From: Niallia taxi
GTDB lineage: Bacteria; Bacillota; Bacilli; Bacillales; Cytobacillaceae
Assembly (NCBI RefSeq): GCF_032818155.1
Contig: NZ_CP102590.1
Coordinates: 930,001-994,000, forward strand
Length of the DNA stretch: 64,000 nt
Direction: 5' to 3'
Positions 8,832 through 17,978 of this stretch are shown in pieces. Under the pieces are notes generated by a model that was not told the origin of the DNA, ran no database searches, and worked only from the letters and a program-made list of their open reading frames with translations. The position numbers and the translations under genes are program-made. The first letter of the stretch is position 1. Each line of letters starts with the position of its first letter.

Positions 8832-10259
8832 TTATTCAATCATGTCCTTCACAGGAGAGTCAGCGTTAAGCGTAAAATCACCATTTTCTGCATCTACAAA
8901 ATCTGGATCTATATACTTGGAATTACTGTCACTATCTGTTGCTTCTTGGAAGTCAGTAATGCTTGTATATTCTTCATTTTTCCAAACCCAAAGCGGCTCC
9001 TTCTCCTCTTCCTTATCATAGATATTACTAGAGAGACTATTTTTTGTATTAGCAGTGAAATAATTAACAATGAATATTCCGTTATCACTTGACGAAAGGA
9101 TATTTTGTTCGATTTTATTGCCGCTCGTATCATGCTGCAGCATTAATTGTCCGCCATCCAGTCCTTTGATATCATTTTTGTACAATATGTTATTAGAAAT
9201 AGTTGAGTCCTTTGTGCCTCCTCGATCCGTATCATACCCACCAATAGAAATCCCCGTATAATTATTTTCATATACAGTATTATTGGTAATATCAATATTA
9301 ATGGCATATTTCTTAAGATGTTCAGACGTTGCTTCAATCCCAAGGTCATTATTGTAGATAGTATTTTGGTCTATCGCAATATCCCTGCCACCATCAATAT
9401 AAATCCCCCCTGCACTGTAGTCCTCTCCATAAGCAGGGTTTCCAAATGATGTATTGTTGTACACAATATTGTGATCAACCGTTCCATTTCGGACATAATC
9501 ATTCTCTTTACTTGTGCCCTCATATCCAATCATATCAATTCCAATATTGTCATTGTTGCGGACAGTATTATGCGAAATTACAAATCCATCAATATTTCCG
9601 TTTAAAACAAGCGCTTCGCTCGCTCCAAGCTTTAAGTCTTCAACAAGATTATTTTCTATCCTTATGTCTTTCATAGCTTTTGTCGCATAAAAGGCAATTC
9701 CATGACCATTTCCATCATCATGAAGTATTTTAATATTTCGGACCGTATTATCTTTAATCGTAATATGACTACTGTTTCCTGCAACATATATTCCCATGAC
9801 CGTTTCATCTGCTAGCCTCGTAGATAAGTCTGAAAACATTAGACCTTTTATAGTTATATAGCTTTTATCGATAATAGATGCGAGAGCAGTGTCCTCCTCT
9901 GCATCCTCCATATTTTCACCACTAATAATAACTTTTTCCCCCTTATAAGCTTCAAAAGTAATTGGGTCTGCTTTCGTTCCACTATGGTTCACATTTAAAG
10001 CCTCATAATAGGTTCCTTCCCGTATATACACAGTAGTTCCAGGGGTAGCTTCTTCACTAGACTTTTCCAATGTCTTGAATGGTTCTTCGATGGTCCCGGC
10101 ATTTTCGTCGTCCCCATCTTCTGCTACATAAAGTATCTGTTTAGCTGCTGCTACCTTTATTTCTTGTTCTTCTGTGTCTGTATCATCCTGTTGTAAATAA
10201 ACAACAAGACAGATAGCAGCGATAACGATCGCCAGTAGTAATAATATTTTTTTCATCAT
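8832..10259 (-). CDS. membrane-anchored right-handed beta-helix protein (pectate-lyase-like fold)
   Basis: A 475-residue extracellular protein with an uncleaved signal anchor (LLLLAIVIAAICLVVYL, residues 6-22), an acidic linker, and then a DUF1565-like start (ILYVAEDGDDENAGTIEEPFKTLEK, about 42-66). Many short beta-helix turns follow, with repeated asparagine-rich steps such as ITIKDNTVRN, IRIENNLVED, VISHNTVRN and IDITNNTVYEN (about 160-340). This is the parallel beta-helix fold of polysaccharide lyases, epimerases and surface adhesins. No catalytic set can be assigned by eye. It is a single gene with its own terminator. A role in cell-surface or environmental polysaccharide modification is plausible but inferred. 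Confidence 0.8.
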   Translation of the reverse strand: MMKKILLLLAIVIAAICLVVYLQQDDTDTEEQEIKVAAAKQILYVAEDGDDENAGTIEEPFKTLEKSSEEATPGTTVYIREGTYYEALNVNHSGTKADPITFEAYKGEKVIISGENMEDAEEDTALASIIDKSYITIKGLMFSDLSTRLADETVMGIYVAGNSSHITIKDNTVRNIKILHDDGNGHGIAFYATKAMKDIRIENNLVEDLKLGASEALVLNGNIDGFVISHNTVRNNDNIGIDMIGYEGTSKENDYVRNGTVDHNIVYNNTSFGNPAYGEDYSAGGIYIDGGRDIAIDQNTIYNNDLGIEATSEHLKKYAINIDITNNTVYENNYTGISIGGYDTDRGGTKDSTISNNILYKNDIKGLDGGQLMLQHDTSGNKIEQNILSSSDNGIFIVNYFTANTKNSLSSNIYDKEEEKEPLWVWKNEEYTSITDFQEATDSDSNSKYIDPDFVDAENGDFTLNADSPVKDMIE

Positions 10260-10650
10260 AACGTCCTTTTCCTTTTATATGCTTCTCTTTTTTATCTTGC
10301 AGGAAAACCTCCTGTTTGGCAAGGTAGGTTATATTTACAAATGACGAGTAACTCTTTGTTAATTACGCCACATACAGCATTAACAATGGTGGATAAGGTG
10401 GACCAAAAATTCCCCGTCTCTAAAGACAGTTTATTAGTCGTATATCCCAGCCTGTAATAATGTTCAAATCAGTACTAAAATGACAGCTCTCCGCATAAAA
10501 ATATTTTTGTTCTATTTACCATATTTGTATAGCTAGCGATTTTTCAATTTACGAAAACATTTGTTTCTTCTGAGGCAACTATATAGGTTTTTTCATCACA
10601 TAAGTATAATGTTTTTTCAATTAGTTTTATATGAAATGGAGGTAGTAATC
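10260..10650. other. intergenic, nothing recognised
   Basis: About 390 bp of AT-rich sequence holds the upstream regions of the divergently oriented beta-helix gene and the small gene at 10651. No repeat, RNA or additional gene is evident. Confidence 0.5.
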
Positions 10651-11133
10651 ATGATTAAATTTTATTCCTATCAAGGCATAGTCAGAAGTATAGATGATTA
10701 TCATACTGGAGAAAATGATGGCTGTTATAAAATCTTTGCATTAGAGGACAGTTCAGGCGGTATTGTTAATTTTATCATTAGTCCCTCCACCTTCTTTGTA
10801 GATCAATTAATCGTGCAGCCTGGCGATCGCGTAACAGGATTTTATGATGGAAATGCCCCTGTTCCACTTATTTATCCCCCACAATATCAAGCATTGGCAA
10901 TCGCTAAGGAGGTTCCTTATCAAAATGTTAAAGCTGACTATTTTAATAGTCATTTAGTAAGCAGTGATGGCAGTCTGAAACTAAATTTATCACCAAGCAC
11001 CCTAATACTTTTGAAAAATGGCCAGCCCTTTTCCAAGCTGCCGATAAACCGCAATCTTATCGTTCTTTATGGTCCAGCCACAAAAAGTATCCCAGCACAA
11101 ACTACCCCTTATCGAATTATCGTTTGGTGCTAA
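10651..11133 (+). CDS. conserved hypothetical protein, probably all-beta
   Basis: A 160-residue soluble protein starting MIKFYSYQGIVRSIDDY. The ATG at 10651 is chosen over the longer frame because GGAGG lies 8 nt upstream. It has no signal peptide or membrane segment and is rich in predicted beta strands. A VQPGDRVTGFYDGNAPVPLIYPPQY stretch (about 57-82) and a C-terminal VLYGPATKSIPAQTTPYRIIV motif (about 137-158) look like conserved features of a small Firmicutes family of unknown function; an OB-like fold is a guess. It is a single gene between a beta-helix protein and the malic enzyme. Confidence 0.65.
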   Translation: MIKFYSYQGIVRSIDDYHTGENDGCYKIFALEDSSGGIVNFIISPSTFFVDQLIVQPGDRVTGFYDGNAPVPLIYPPQYQALAIAKEVPYQNVKADYFNSHLVSSDGSLKLNLSPSTLILLKNGQPFSKLPINRNLIVLYGPATKSIPAQTTPYRIIVWC

Positions 11134-11205
11134 GTACTATTTTTCCATTTTAATAATTTTATAGACATACTTATCACCTTCTTTATAGGAATATTATTTG
11201 CGTTT

Positions 11206-11219
11206 TTTAAGCGCTTACA
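11206..11219. promoter_or_regulatory. possible catabolite-response element (cre) upstream of malic enzyme
   Basis: TTTAAGCGCTTACA matches the CcpA consensus TGWAANCGNTNWCA at 13 of 14 positions. It lies about 260 bp upstream of the malic enzyme start, in a 340-bp gap that holds no other gene. Control by CcpA is inferred. Confidence 0.45.
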
Positions 11220-11476
11220 TTATTATTTTTAATGAAGTGTACAGTTAAATTTCTCGTTCTTATTTTTAGCTTCTATTTCATAGCTAGAAAGACTCTTTGC
11301 TATTTTTTTAGCAAAAGGATTGTTTGGAAGGGAGCTGATTTACGAACTGGTTTGATAAGCAGCTTTTTTATGTAAAGCCTTATTGCTGGAACAAACACAC
11401 TCTATTGATTACTTCTGCTATTGCCTGTTTCCAATGTTTGGCTTATAACACCTAATACTTAATGGGAGTGGATTTG

Positions 11477-12898
11477 ATGTCGATACCGAGCGGAGCTAGC
11501 ATGAATATTATTATTCGCATACAATTGGAGACTAATATCATTTCTTTAGGGGAAATCGTAAATGTAATCGGAGATGAAGCTGGAGATATTATTGGGCTTG
11601 ACGTTATATCATCTAGCAAAACCAGTACGGTTCGTGATATAACCGTCCGTGTTCACAATAACAATCATGGACAACAGGTAGTGAGTGCCATTTCCAAATT
11701 GGCTGGAGTTAAAGTTGTCAATGTATCTGATAGTACTTTCCTTCTTCACTTAGGCGGCAAGATTGAAATGAAGCCAAAGGTTCGGATTAAAAACCGTGAT
11801 GACCTGTCAAGGGTTTATACACCTGGAGTCGCTGCCATCAGTGAAGCGATACATGCCGACCCAAGCAAGGTTTATTCTCTCACCATGAAAAGCAATACGG
11901 TAGCGATTGTCACGGATGGAACAGCAGTGCTTGGACTTGGTGATATTGGTCCAGAAGCGGCCATGCCAGTTATGGAAGGGAAAGCAATGCTGTTTAAGCA
12001 GTTGGCAAATGTCGATGCATTTCCGATTTGCCTTGATACAAAGGATACAGAGGAAATCATTCGCATTGTCAAATCGATTTCCCCTACATTTGGAGGAATA
12101 AATCTTGAAGACATTGCCTCTCCCCGCTGCTTTGAAATAGAACAGCGACTGAAGAGTGAATTGAATATCCCTGTATTCCATGATGATCAGCACGGAACAG
12201 CTGTGGCCATTTATGCCGGTTTGCTTAATGCTTTGAAAATCGTCCAAAAAAACGTCAAAGATATTAAAGTTGTCATTAATGGAATTGGAGCAGCAGGAAT
12301 TGCCTGCACGAAAATCCTTTTAGCAGCAGGTGTCAAGAATGTTATCGGTGTTGATCGAAATGGTGCCATTTATCGCGGCGGATCATACAGTAACCCACAT
12401 TGGCAGGCGTATGCAGAAATGACTAATCCAGAGAACCTCCAAGGCAGCCTTTCAGACGTAATAGGTGAAGCCGATGTATTTATTGGTGTTTCTGCCCCAG
12501 GTACTTTAAAAGTGGAGGATGTCCAGAAAATGGCAACAGATGCCATTGTTTTTGCTATGGCAAATCCAGTTCCTGAAATTGATCCTGACTTGGCATCCCC
12601 TCATGTACGAGTAATGGCAACAGGACGCTCCGATTACCCTAACCAAATCAATAATGTGCTCTGCTTTCCAGGCATTTTCCGCGGTGCATTAGATTGCCGG
12701 GCAAGTGAAATAAATGAAGCGATGAAATTAGCTGCCGCAGTAGCAATTGCTTCGACCGTCTCTGACGAGGAATTAAGCGAATCCTATATTATCCCTTCTG
12801 TATTCAACAATAAAGTAGTAGATAAAATTCGCGATGCAGTTGTCAAGGCCGCTGTTGAAACAGGTGTAGCAAGGAAAATACCAAACTCAAATAAATAA
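11477..12898 (+). CDS. NAD(P)-dependent malic enzyme with N-terminal ACT domain
   Basis: A 473-residue enzyme that oxidatively decarboxylates malate to pyruvate. Residues about 10-85 form an ACT-like regulatory domain (IIIRIQLETNIISLGEIVNVIGDEAG). The catalytic part follows, with RVYTPGVAA, the lysine/acid core DGTAVLGLGDIGPEAAMPVMEGKA, the metal-binding acids in FHDDQHGTAVA and a Rossmann NAD site, INGIGAAGIA. The ATG at 11477 has GGGAG 8 nt upstream; the ATG at 11462 has none. B. subtilis YtsJ and MleA share the catalytic core, while the N-terminal ACT domain marks a longer subtype. A hairpin follows at 12913-12945. Confidence 0.9.
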   Translation: MSIPSGASMNIIIRIQLETNIISLGEIVNVIGDEAGDIIGLDVISSSKTSTVRDITVRVHNNNHGQQVVSAISKLAGVKVVNVSDSTFLLHLGGKIEMKPKVRIKNRDDLSRVYTPGVAAISEAIHADPSKVYSLTMKSNTVAIVTDGTAVLGLGDIGPEAAMPVMEGKAMLFKQLANVDAFPICLDTKDTEEIIRIVKSISPTFGGINLEDIASPRCFEIEQRLKSELNIPVFHDDQHGTAVAIYAGLLNALKIVQKNVKDIKVVINGIGAAGIACTKILLAAGVKNVIGVDRNGAIYRGGSYSNPHWQAYAEMTNPENLQGSLSDVIGEADVFIGVSAPGTLKVEDVQKMATDAIVFAMANPVPEIDPDLASPHVRVMATGRSDYPNQINNVLCFPGIFRGALDCRASEINEAMKLAAAVAIASTVSDEELSESYIIPSVFNNKVVDKIRDAVVKAAVETGVARKIPNSNK

Positions 12899-12912
12899 AC
12901 TGTACTAGTTTC

Positions 12913-12945
12913 AGGCTGTCAGGACTTCCTTTACAGCCTTTTATA
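12913..12945 (+). terminator. terminator after malic enzyme
   Basis: AGGCTGT pairs with ACAGCCT and is followed by TTTTATAT, 15 bp after the malic enzyme stop. Confidence 0.55.
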
Positions 12946-13016
12946 TATAATATATTAATCTAGTATAAATACTCTCCCATATGGTTATCCTTCTTTTATA
13001 AGGGAGAGTTGAGACG

Positions 13017-13745
13017 ATGAAAAAAACAATATTAATGGTTATATGCTTTTTACTATTAGTTACGATAACAACAAAAGAAACAAAGGCTTTTTATGAGGAT
13101 AATGAATTAAGTCAAATAACAAAAATCGCTGTTCAAAACAATATCCAAGTTAACACATGGTCTATGTATATTAAAGAACCAATTAAACAATTTACGAAGA
13201 TAAGCGACCTTGATAAAGCAGTAGCAGTTTATATGGAAACGGAAAAAGAATTTACATGGTCTAAAGAGCAAGCAGAGAAAGGTTATTATAAGATTGAAGG
13301 ACAAAAGAAGTCATCTAAATTAGGATTGAAAGAAGAAAAGGTTTTAATTACTATTTACTCTCAAAACAACAAATACAATTTAAGTATTACATATGATATA
13401 AAAGGAAAGTGGAATGAAAGTAAATGGCCTGCCATTTACAACTTATATAAGCAAAAAATAGAGGATTATTCCGTATTTTATACTATTCAAGGAACTGCCA
13501 ATATAGATCAATCCTTGTATATAGAAGCATCCAAAGTTATGGCTAGCTTTTCAGGAGAGGAAGTTCAAAGCCTAAAGGAAGAAAACTTCATTTCCTTATC
13601 TGCTTACACGAAAAGATGGGAAAATAAACTATCTATTGGGAACAATGAATATATGAATCTTCATATTGCATACAGAGCGACTAGTCAGTCGACAGATCAA
13701 GTCGATGTTACAATTGGAACTCCTATTATTACTTCTGAGTATTAG
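13017..13745 (+). CDS. YwmB-like secreted protein
   Basis: A 242-residue protein with a signal peptide (KKTILMVICFLLLVTITTKETKA, cleavage probably after about residue 24). The mature part resembles the YwmB family (TATA-box-binding-protein-like fold) of Bacillaceae: size, signal peptide and the ITKIAVQNNIQVNTWSMYIKE opening fit. Molecular function is unknown for the family; the TBP-like name refers to fold only. GGGAGAG lies about 8 nt before the ATG. It sits alone, 10 bp before a dispersed repeat. The assignment is from general resemblance and would need a profile search. Confidence 0.65.
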   Translation: MKKTILMVICFLLLVTITTKETKAFYEDNELSQITKIAVQNNIQVNTWSMYIKEPIKQFTKISDLDKAVAVYMETEKEFTWSKEQAEKGYYKIEGQKKSSKLGLKEEKVLITIYSQNNKYNLSITYDIKGKWNESKWPAIYNLYKQKIEDYSVFYTIQGTANIDQSLYIEASKVMASFSGEEVQSLKEENFISLSAYTKRWENKLSIGNNEYMNLHIAYRATSQSTDQVDVTIGTPIITSEY

Positions 13746-13754
13746 GATTAGTAA

Positions 13755-14079
13755 GAGGCTGGGACAAAACAAAAGATAACCTTTCTAAACACGAATAATA
13801 AAATTACATCTAAATTGGAAAAATGAAGCACGTGACTAAATAGAATATGGGTTTAAAATTAGTTCGTTTCATTGCGCGCTCGTCCTCGCGCTTTCTGCGG
13901 GGTCTAAAGCGTCCTCTATTTCCCTTAGTAGTCGAGTGTCCTCCACTCCACTCCACTCCACTAAGATTTCTAATCATTTGTATCAAACCTAAATAAACCA
14001 AAAAAACCGAACTATTTAATCATTAGTAGATTAAATAGTTCGGTTTTTACGTAGATTCACATACTTTTGTCCCAGCCTC
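13755..14079. repeat. dispersed GAGGCTGGGACA element, copy B
   Basis: A 325-bp element with terminal inverted repeats GAGGCTGGGACAAAA and its complement at 14069-14079. Internal blocks shared with copies C and D include AAAGATAACCTTTCTAAACACG, AATTAGTTCGTTTCATTGCG and CCTCTATTTCCCTTAGTAG. A perfect hairpin, AACCGAACTATTTAATC with its partner GATTAAATAGTTCGGTT, near the right end could act as a bidirectional terminator for ywmB-like and czcD. It has no coding content of its own. Confidence 0.9.
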
Positions 14080-14092
14080 TTTTACATTCTTA

Positions 14093-15040
14093 TCAATGAT
14101 GATGATTGGCATGCACTTGCTTTGTCTTCGTCTGGCAAAGTATAGTATTCTCATGATTATGAGTGCCTGTTTCCAATTGAATGGTCATATGTGTAATGCC
14201 TTTATGTTCGAGTTCATGCTCTAGATGGCGCAGTATTTTTTCACTTTCGGCAACTGTTAAATCATTGGCCACGACAGCATGACAGGAAAGGGCATTTAGC
14301 TCACTCGTAATGGACCAAATATGCAAATCATGAATACCTTGTATTCCTTCTGCCTTTTCCATTATTTCAATGACTTCCTTTACATTTACGTTCTGTGGTG
14401 TTCCTTCCATCAATATATGCAGGGCATCCTTCATAACGAAATAACCGCTTCTCAAAATAAGGATAGCCACGATAACGCTGGCAAGGGGATCTGCCCAGCC
14501 CCATCCAAACACCATAATTAAAATGGCAGCTATAATTGCTCCGACAGACCCGAGCATGTCACTTATTACATGGAGAAAGGCTCCTCTCATATTTAAGTTA
14601 TGCTCTGTATCGCCGCCGCGCAGCATAATCCAGGCAACAATCACGTTAACCAATAATCCAATAATGCTGATTATCAGCATCCCTGTTGTTGCAACCTCTG
14701 GAGGATTAGCAAAGCGGCCTATTGCCTCATAAATGATATATAGCGAAATGAGTATCAATGTCACACCATTAATCATAGCTGCGATAATTTCAAAGCGCTT
14801 AAAACCATACGTATTGTTAAAACTTGCCGCCTTCTCACCTAACTGGAAGGCAAGGAGCGCAATCACTAAAGAGATGGAGTCGCTTAACATATGGCCTGCA
14901 TCGGACAAAAGTGCAAGACTATTTGTAATAAAGCCTCCTATAGCCTCAATAAGCATATAACTCGTAATAATGATAAAAGAGAGCAGCAGTACCTTCTTAT
15001 TTGAACTATGACCATGGCTATGACTGTGATTATGTCCCAT
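14093..15040 (-). CDS. czcD: cation diffusion facilitator, Zn/Co/Cd efflux
   Basis: A 315-residue CDF transporter that exchanges cytoplasmic Zn2+, Co2+ or Cd2+ for protons or K+. It has a His-rich N-terminus (MGHNHSHSHGHSS), six transmembrane segments (about 15-205), the two metal-site motifs LLSDAGHMLSDS (TM2, about 43-54) and HVISDMLGS (TM5, about 157-165), a cytoplasmic beta-alpha-beta-type C-domain (about 210-290) and a terminal HANHHH. Length and motifs match B. subtilis CzcD (311 residues). AGGGGGG precedes the ATG. The promoter upstream carries inverted repeats suited to a CzrA (ArsR-type) repressor. Confidence 0.95.
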   Translation of the reverse strand: MGHNHSHSHGHSSNKKVLLLSFIIITSYMLIEAIGGFITNSLALLSDAGHMLSDSISLVIALLAFQLGEKAASFNNTYGFKRFEIIAAMINGVTLILISLYIIYEAIGRFANPPEVATTGMLIISIIGLLVNVIVAWIMLRGGDTEHNLNMRGAFLHVISDMLGSVGAIIAAILIMVFGWGWADPLASVIVAILILRSGYFVMKDALHILMEGTPQNVNVKEVIEIMEKAEGIQGIHDLHIWSITSELNALSCHAVVANDLTVAESEKILRHLEHELEHKGITHMTIQLETGTHNHENTILCQTKTKQVHANHHH

Positions 15041-15123
15041 TTTAAATCCCCCCTAATTACATTATGCCGCTTATCTCTAATAACATAAGCGAACAACCCT
15101 GATTGAGAATCTTATATTTGTTT

Positions 15124-15174
15124 ATATGAGCATCTATTCATATATAGAATACAGCTAATAAAGCTGTTAGTCAA
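15124..15174 (-). promoter_or_regulatory. czcD promoter with two nested inverted repeats
   Basis: On the minus strand TTGACT (15174-15169) and TATTCT (15151-15146) are separated by 17 bp. The spacer holds the inverted repeat ACAGCT-N5-AGCTGT (15151-15167). A second repeat, ATATGA-N8-TCATAT (15124-15143), covers the expected start site and resembles ArsR/CzrA-type operators known to control czcD genes. Repressor identity is inferred. Confidence 0.6.
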
Positions 15175-15197
15175 AATAATTTCTTAGTACTTTCCCC

Positions 15198-15620
15198 CTA
15201 ATTACTTCTATTTAAACTTATTGCCAATAAATCATTTAAAGTAGCTGTTACTTTTGCTGAAACAGTAAATATTGTGTGCGTATCATCTTCTACCATCAAG
15301 GAGCTAGTTTCTCCTGTTTCCCCTATCCAAAAATATATTTGCTCAACATCCGCTTTCGTATACAGCTTAACCATATATTCTGGGGACGACATATTTACGA
15401 TGCCTTCTTGCTTTATTGCATGGTGAGATATAACTTCGATTAGCTTTTTAGCATCTTGACCATTTAATTCAGCAAGACTTCCACTGTCTTCTATCCTTGA
15501 AACAGCAATTTTTTCAACGTCTTTTTCCATGGCAAGTTTAGATGAGATTGTGTCCTTTTGATAACAACTTGTTAAAAGGAAAAGGATAAAGGCTACTGAC
15601 AACACGAGACTTTTTCTCAT
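15198..15620 (-). CDS. hypothetical lipoprotein
   Basis: A 140-residue protein with a lipoprotein signal peptide: MRKSLVLSVAFILFLLTSC, lipobox LTSC, lipidated Cys19. The mature part (about 120 residues) has alternating beta-rich and helical segments (for example EQIYFWIGETGETSSLMVEDD) and no motif I recognise. GGAGGGGAATT precedes the ATG. It is a single gene between czcD and tyrZ, on the outer face of the membrane by prediction. Confidence 0.75.
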   Translation of the reverse strand: MRKSLVLSVAFILFLLTSCYQKDTISSKLAMEKDVEKIAVSRIEDSGSLAELNGQDAKKLIEVISHHAIKQEGIVNMSSPEYMVKLYTKADVEQIYFWIGETGETSSLMVEDDTHTIFTVSAKVTATLNDLLAISLNRSN

Positions 15621-15681
15621 TTTGAATTCCCCTCCTCTTTATATTCCTTTAGACGATTTCTTACAAATAATGTTTCATTTA

Positions 15682-15722
15682 GAAAAAAAAGAAAGAAGTG
15701 CATCTAACATCACACCTCTTTC
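15682..15722 (-). terminator. terminator after tyrZ
   Basis: On the minus strand GAAAGAGGTG pairs with CACTTCTTTC and is followed by TTTTTTTT, 8 bp after the tyrZ stop. Confidence 0.85.
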
Positions 15723-15729
15723 CTTCACA

Positions 15730-16977
15730 CTAAACTGTTTTAATTTCTACGAATTTACGTTTACCAACTTGAAGAATTAAACCATTACTTATCGTCACCT
15801 CAAGTTTTGTATCGGTTGCCTTTACTCCGTTTATTTTGACCCCTCTGTTTTCAATCATTCTGCGAGCTTCACTTTTAGAGCTTAATAATTTCAATTCCAC
15901 AAGTAAGTCAATGAGAGATATTTCTGTATTTCCTTCCCATTGAACTGCTGGAATTTCCTCTGGCATGGTGCCCTTCTGGAAAACAGAAATAAAATGCTGT
16001 TCTGCTTTCTCTGCTGCCTCAACTCCGTGGTACATCCTTACAATTGTCTTGGCAAGGAGCATTTTTGCATCTCTCGGATGAAGTGTGCCTGCTTCTAATC
16101 GGTCTTTCAACTCTTTAATCTCAGCTGGTTTCAGATCTGTTATTAATTCAAAGTATTTCGCCATCAATTCATCTGGAATAGACATTGCTTTACCGTACAT
16201 TTCCTGTGGGCTTTCATCGATGCCAATGTAATTTTTCTTTGATTTGGACATCTTTTCAACACCATCAAGCCCCTCTAATAATGGCATTAACAGGGCTACC
16301 TGTTTTTCACTTCCGTACTTCTCTTGAAAATGTCTCCCCATTAAAATGTTGAAGTGCTGGTCTGTTCCACCAAGTTCAATATCACATTTTAAGACAACTG
16401 AATCATAGCCCTGCATTAACGGGTAGAAAAATTCATGTAAGGAAATAGGTTTATTAAATGCCATTCTTTCTTCAAAATCATCTCTTTCCAATAATCTTGC
16501 TACAGTGATTTTTCCTGCGAGTTGAATAACATCCTCAAAGTTTAGCTTAGAAAGCCATGTCGAGTTGTAATGAAGCTCGACCTTATCCATATCAATAACT
16601 TTGGCGAATTGTTCGAAATACGTTTTCGCATTATGCTTGACCTCTTCATCTGTTAATTGCTTTCTAGCAACCGATTTGCCTGTCGGATCTCCAATTTTCC
16701 CTGTGAAATCTCCGATAATTAATTGTATCGTATGACCATTTTCTTGGAATTGTCTCATTTTATTAAGAACCACCGTATGGCCCAAATGGACATCTGGTGC
16801 TGATGGATCAAGCCCCAGCTTAATTTTCAGTGGCTTATCTTCCAAAATAGACTTTGCTACTTTCCTTTCAAGCTCTTCTGTCGGAATAATCTCTTGCACT
16901 CCTTGGCTATAAAGGGTCATTTGTCGCTTTACTTCTATTCGTTGTTCCTCTGTCAATTGTTCCATTAACTTCTCCAT
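15730..16977 (-). CDS. tyrZ: tyrosyl-tRNA synthetase, TyrZ type
   Basis: A 415-residue class I synthetase that charges tRNA-Tyr. The HIGH-type signature is HLGH (in [17 protein letters not shown], residues 53-69), the KMSKS loop is present exactly ([11 protein letters not shown], about 235), and an S4 RNA-binding domain forms the C-terminus ([21 protein letters not shown]). The HLGH form and length match B. subtilis TyrZ (413 residues), the second TyrRS besides TyrS, and the adjacent MarR gene matches its neighbour ywaE. The start follows TTAGGAGGAATTTGAG. A Tyr T-box leader lies directly upstream, so expression responds to uncharged tRNA-Tyr. An additional main tyrS elsewhere in the genome is expected but not visible. 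Confidence 0.96.
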   Translation of the reverse strand: MEKLMEQLTEEQRIEVKRQMTLYSQGVQEIIPTEELERKVAKSILEDKPLKIKLGLDPSAPDVHLGHTVVLNKMRQFQENGHTIQLIIGDFTGKIGDPTGKSVARKQLTDEEVKHNAKTYFEQFAKVIDMDKVELHYNSTWLSKLNFEDVIQLAGKITVARLLERDDFEERMAFNKPISLHEFFYPLMQGYDSVVLKCDIELGGTDQHFNILMGRHFQEKYGSEKQVALLMPLLEGLDGVEKMSKSKKNYIGIDESPQEMYGKAMSIPDELMAKYFELITDLKPAEIKELKDRLEAGTLHPRDAKMLLAKTIVRMYHGVEAAEKAEQHFISVFQKGTMPEEIPAVQWEGNTEISLIDLLVELKLLSSKSEARRMIENRGVKINGVKATDTKLEVTISNGLILQVGKRKFVEIKTV

Positions 16978-16999
16978 CTCAAATTCCTCCTAAATGAAA

Positions 17000-17226
17000 A
17001 TATAAAAAAACCACATCCCCAAAAAAGGGACGTGGTTTCTTGCACGCGGTACCACCCTTATTAAAGGACAAACTAGTCCTTCCACTCAAACGATTAACGG
17101 CTCGCCCGGTCTTTGCTTAAACAAAGACAGCTCCAGGAATGTAATTCGTGTTATCTTTGTGTCGATTTGCACCAACCATCGACTCTCTGTCAACAGGGAG
17201 ATAACTACTACTGGGTTTCCTTTCAT
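17000..17226 (-). promoter_or_regulatory. T-box leader (tRNA-Tyr responsive) of tyrZ
   Basis: Reading on the minus strand there is a Stem I region with AGAGAG and GGTTGGTGCAA (about 17177-17167), then a specifier loop with TAC, a Tyr codon, at 17143-17141. The antiterminator T-box core GGGTGGTACCGCG is at 17057-17045, and the competing terminator is AAACCACGTCCC / GGGGATGTGGTTT with a T-run at 17039-17004. All canonical parts are in order, ahead of the tyrZ ribosome binding site. Confidence 0.95.
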
Positions 17227-17238
17227 TGCATTTCTATA

Positions 17239-17751
17239 TTAAAAATTATTTTCGCGAATTACATTTCTAAGCAATGCTGACATAGATTTTTGTTCATCCA
17301 CTGACATACCAGCAACAAGCTCTACTTCCCCAATATGAAAGCGTGGATACAGTTCTTCCATCACTTGCTTGCCTTTATCTGTAATGGCAACATAAGTAAT
17401 TCTTCTATCTCTCATGTCACTTTTCCTGTAGCATAGCTCTTTTTTCTCGAGTGTTTTTGTAATATTGCTTATCGTTGCTTTTGAAACACCGTTTGATTCG
17501 GCTAATTTCTTTGTCTCTATAGACTCCCATACCCATAAATCATAAAGCATGGAAAATGCTGTCCATGATAAGCCATATTCAGATAACACTTCCTGCTCCA
17601 TTTTATTTCTCAACCCTTGTGCTACGCGGTAAATGTTCGTAACGACGGCTATCGCATCAAGGTTTAAAGACTCAATCGGAATATTAGTGATTCGATTGAT
17701 TGTGTCCACTTCTTCAGGAAGCAAATCCCCTTTTTCATCAAATGAATAAAT
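17239..17751 (-). CDS. MarR-family regulator (YwaE-like), possible ATT start
   Basis: A MarR-type winged-helix repressor. The HTH is at NGVSKATISNITKTLEKKELCYRKSDMRDRRITYVAITDKG, with the typical D-R-R beta-wing. Its place next to tyrZ matches B. subtilis ywaE. The start is unusual: an excellent site, AGAGGTGG, lies 6 nt before an in-frame ATT at 17751 (170 residues), whereas the first standard codon in frame, TTG at 17724 (161 residues), has only GGGGA two bases away. I give the ATT start as likely but unproven. It is divergent from the SDR gene at 17979, its probable target; the ligand is unknown. Confidence 0.82.
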   Translation of the reverse strand: MYSFDEKGDLLPEEVDTINRITNIPIESLNLDAIAVVTNIYRVAQGLRNKMEQEVLSEYGLSWTAFSMLYDLWVWESIETKKLAESNGVSKATISNITKTLEKKELCYRKSDMRDRRITYVAITDKGKQVMEELYPRFHIGEVELVAGMSVDEQKSMSALLRNVIRENNF

Positions 17752-17978
17752 ATCGAACCACCTCTTTGAATTTTCATAATCATTAGCTTTGAAACGATAT
17801 TATCAGATTCAGTCAATGAATGCAATATTTTTTGTTTAAGTTATTTGTATTTGTGATAAAAGATAGAAAGCAAGAGAACAAGCTCTAGGCAAAATAAATG
17901 ATTCGAAATGCGAAAAGTTTTATAATAAGATATGTCATAAAATCAAAAAATACTTTTTATTTTCTGGAGGGATTTGGG

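Noticed and set aside
13810..14001. Open frame encoding a basic GNRGRFRPRRKRE-type peptide in repeat copy B
   Set aside because: The frame lies wholly inside the dispersed repeat and reappears in copy C; no ribosome binding site, so it is a chance frame in a non-coding element.
15041..15123. NiCo (czcD) riboswitch in the czcD leader
   Set aside because: The conserved junction sequence of the class is not visible; only inverted repeats in and near the promoter were found.
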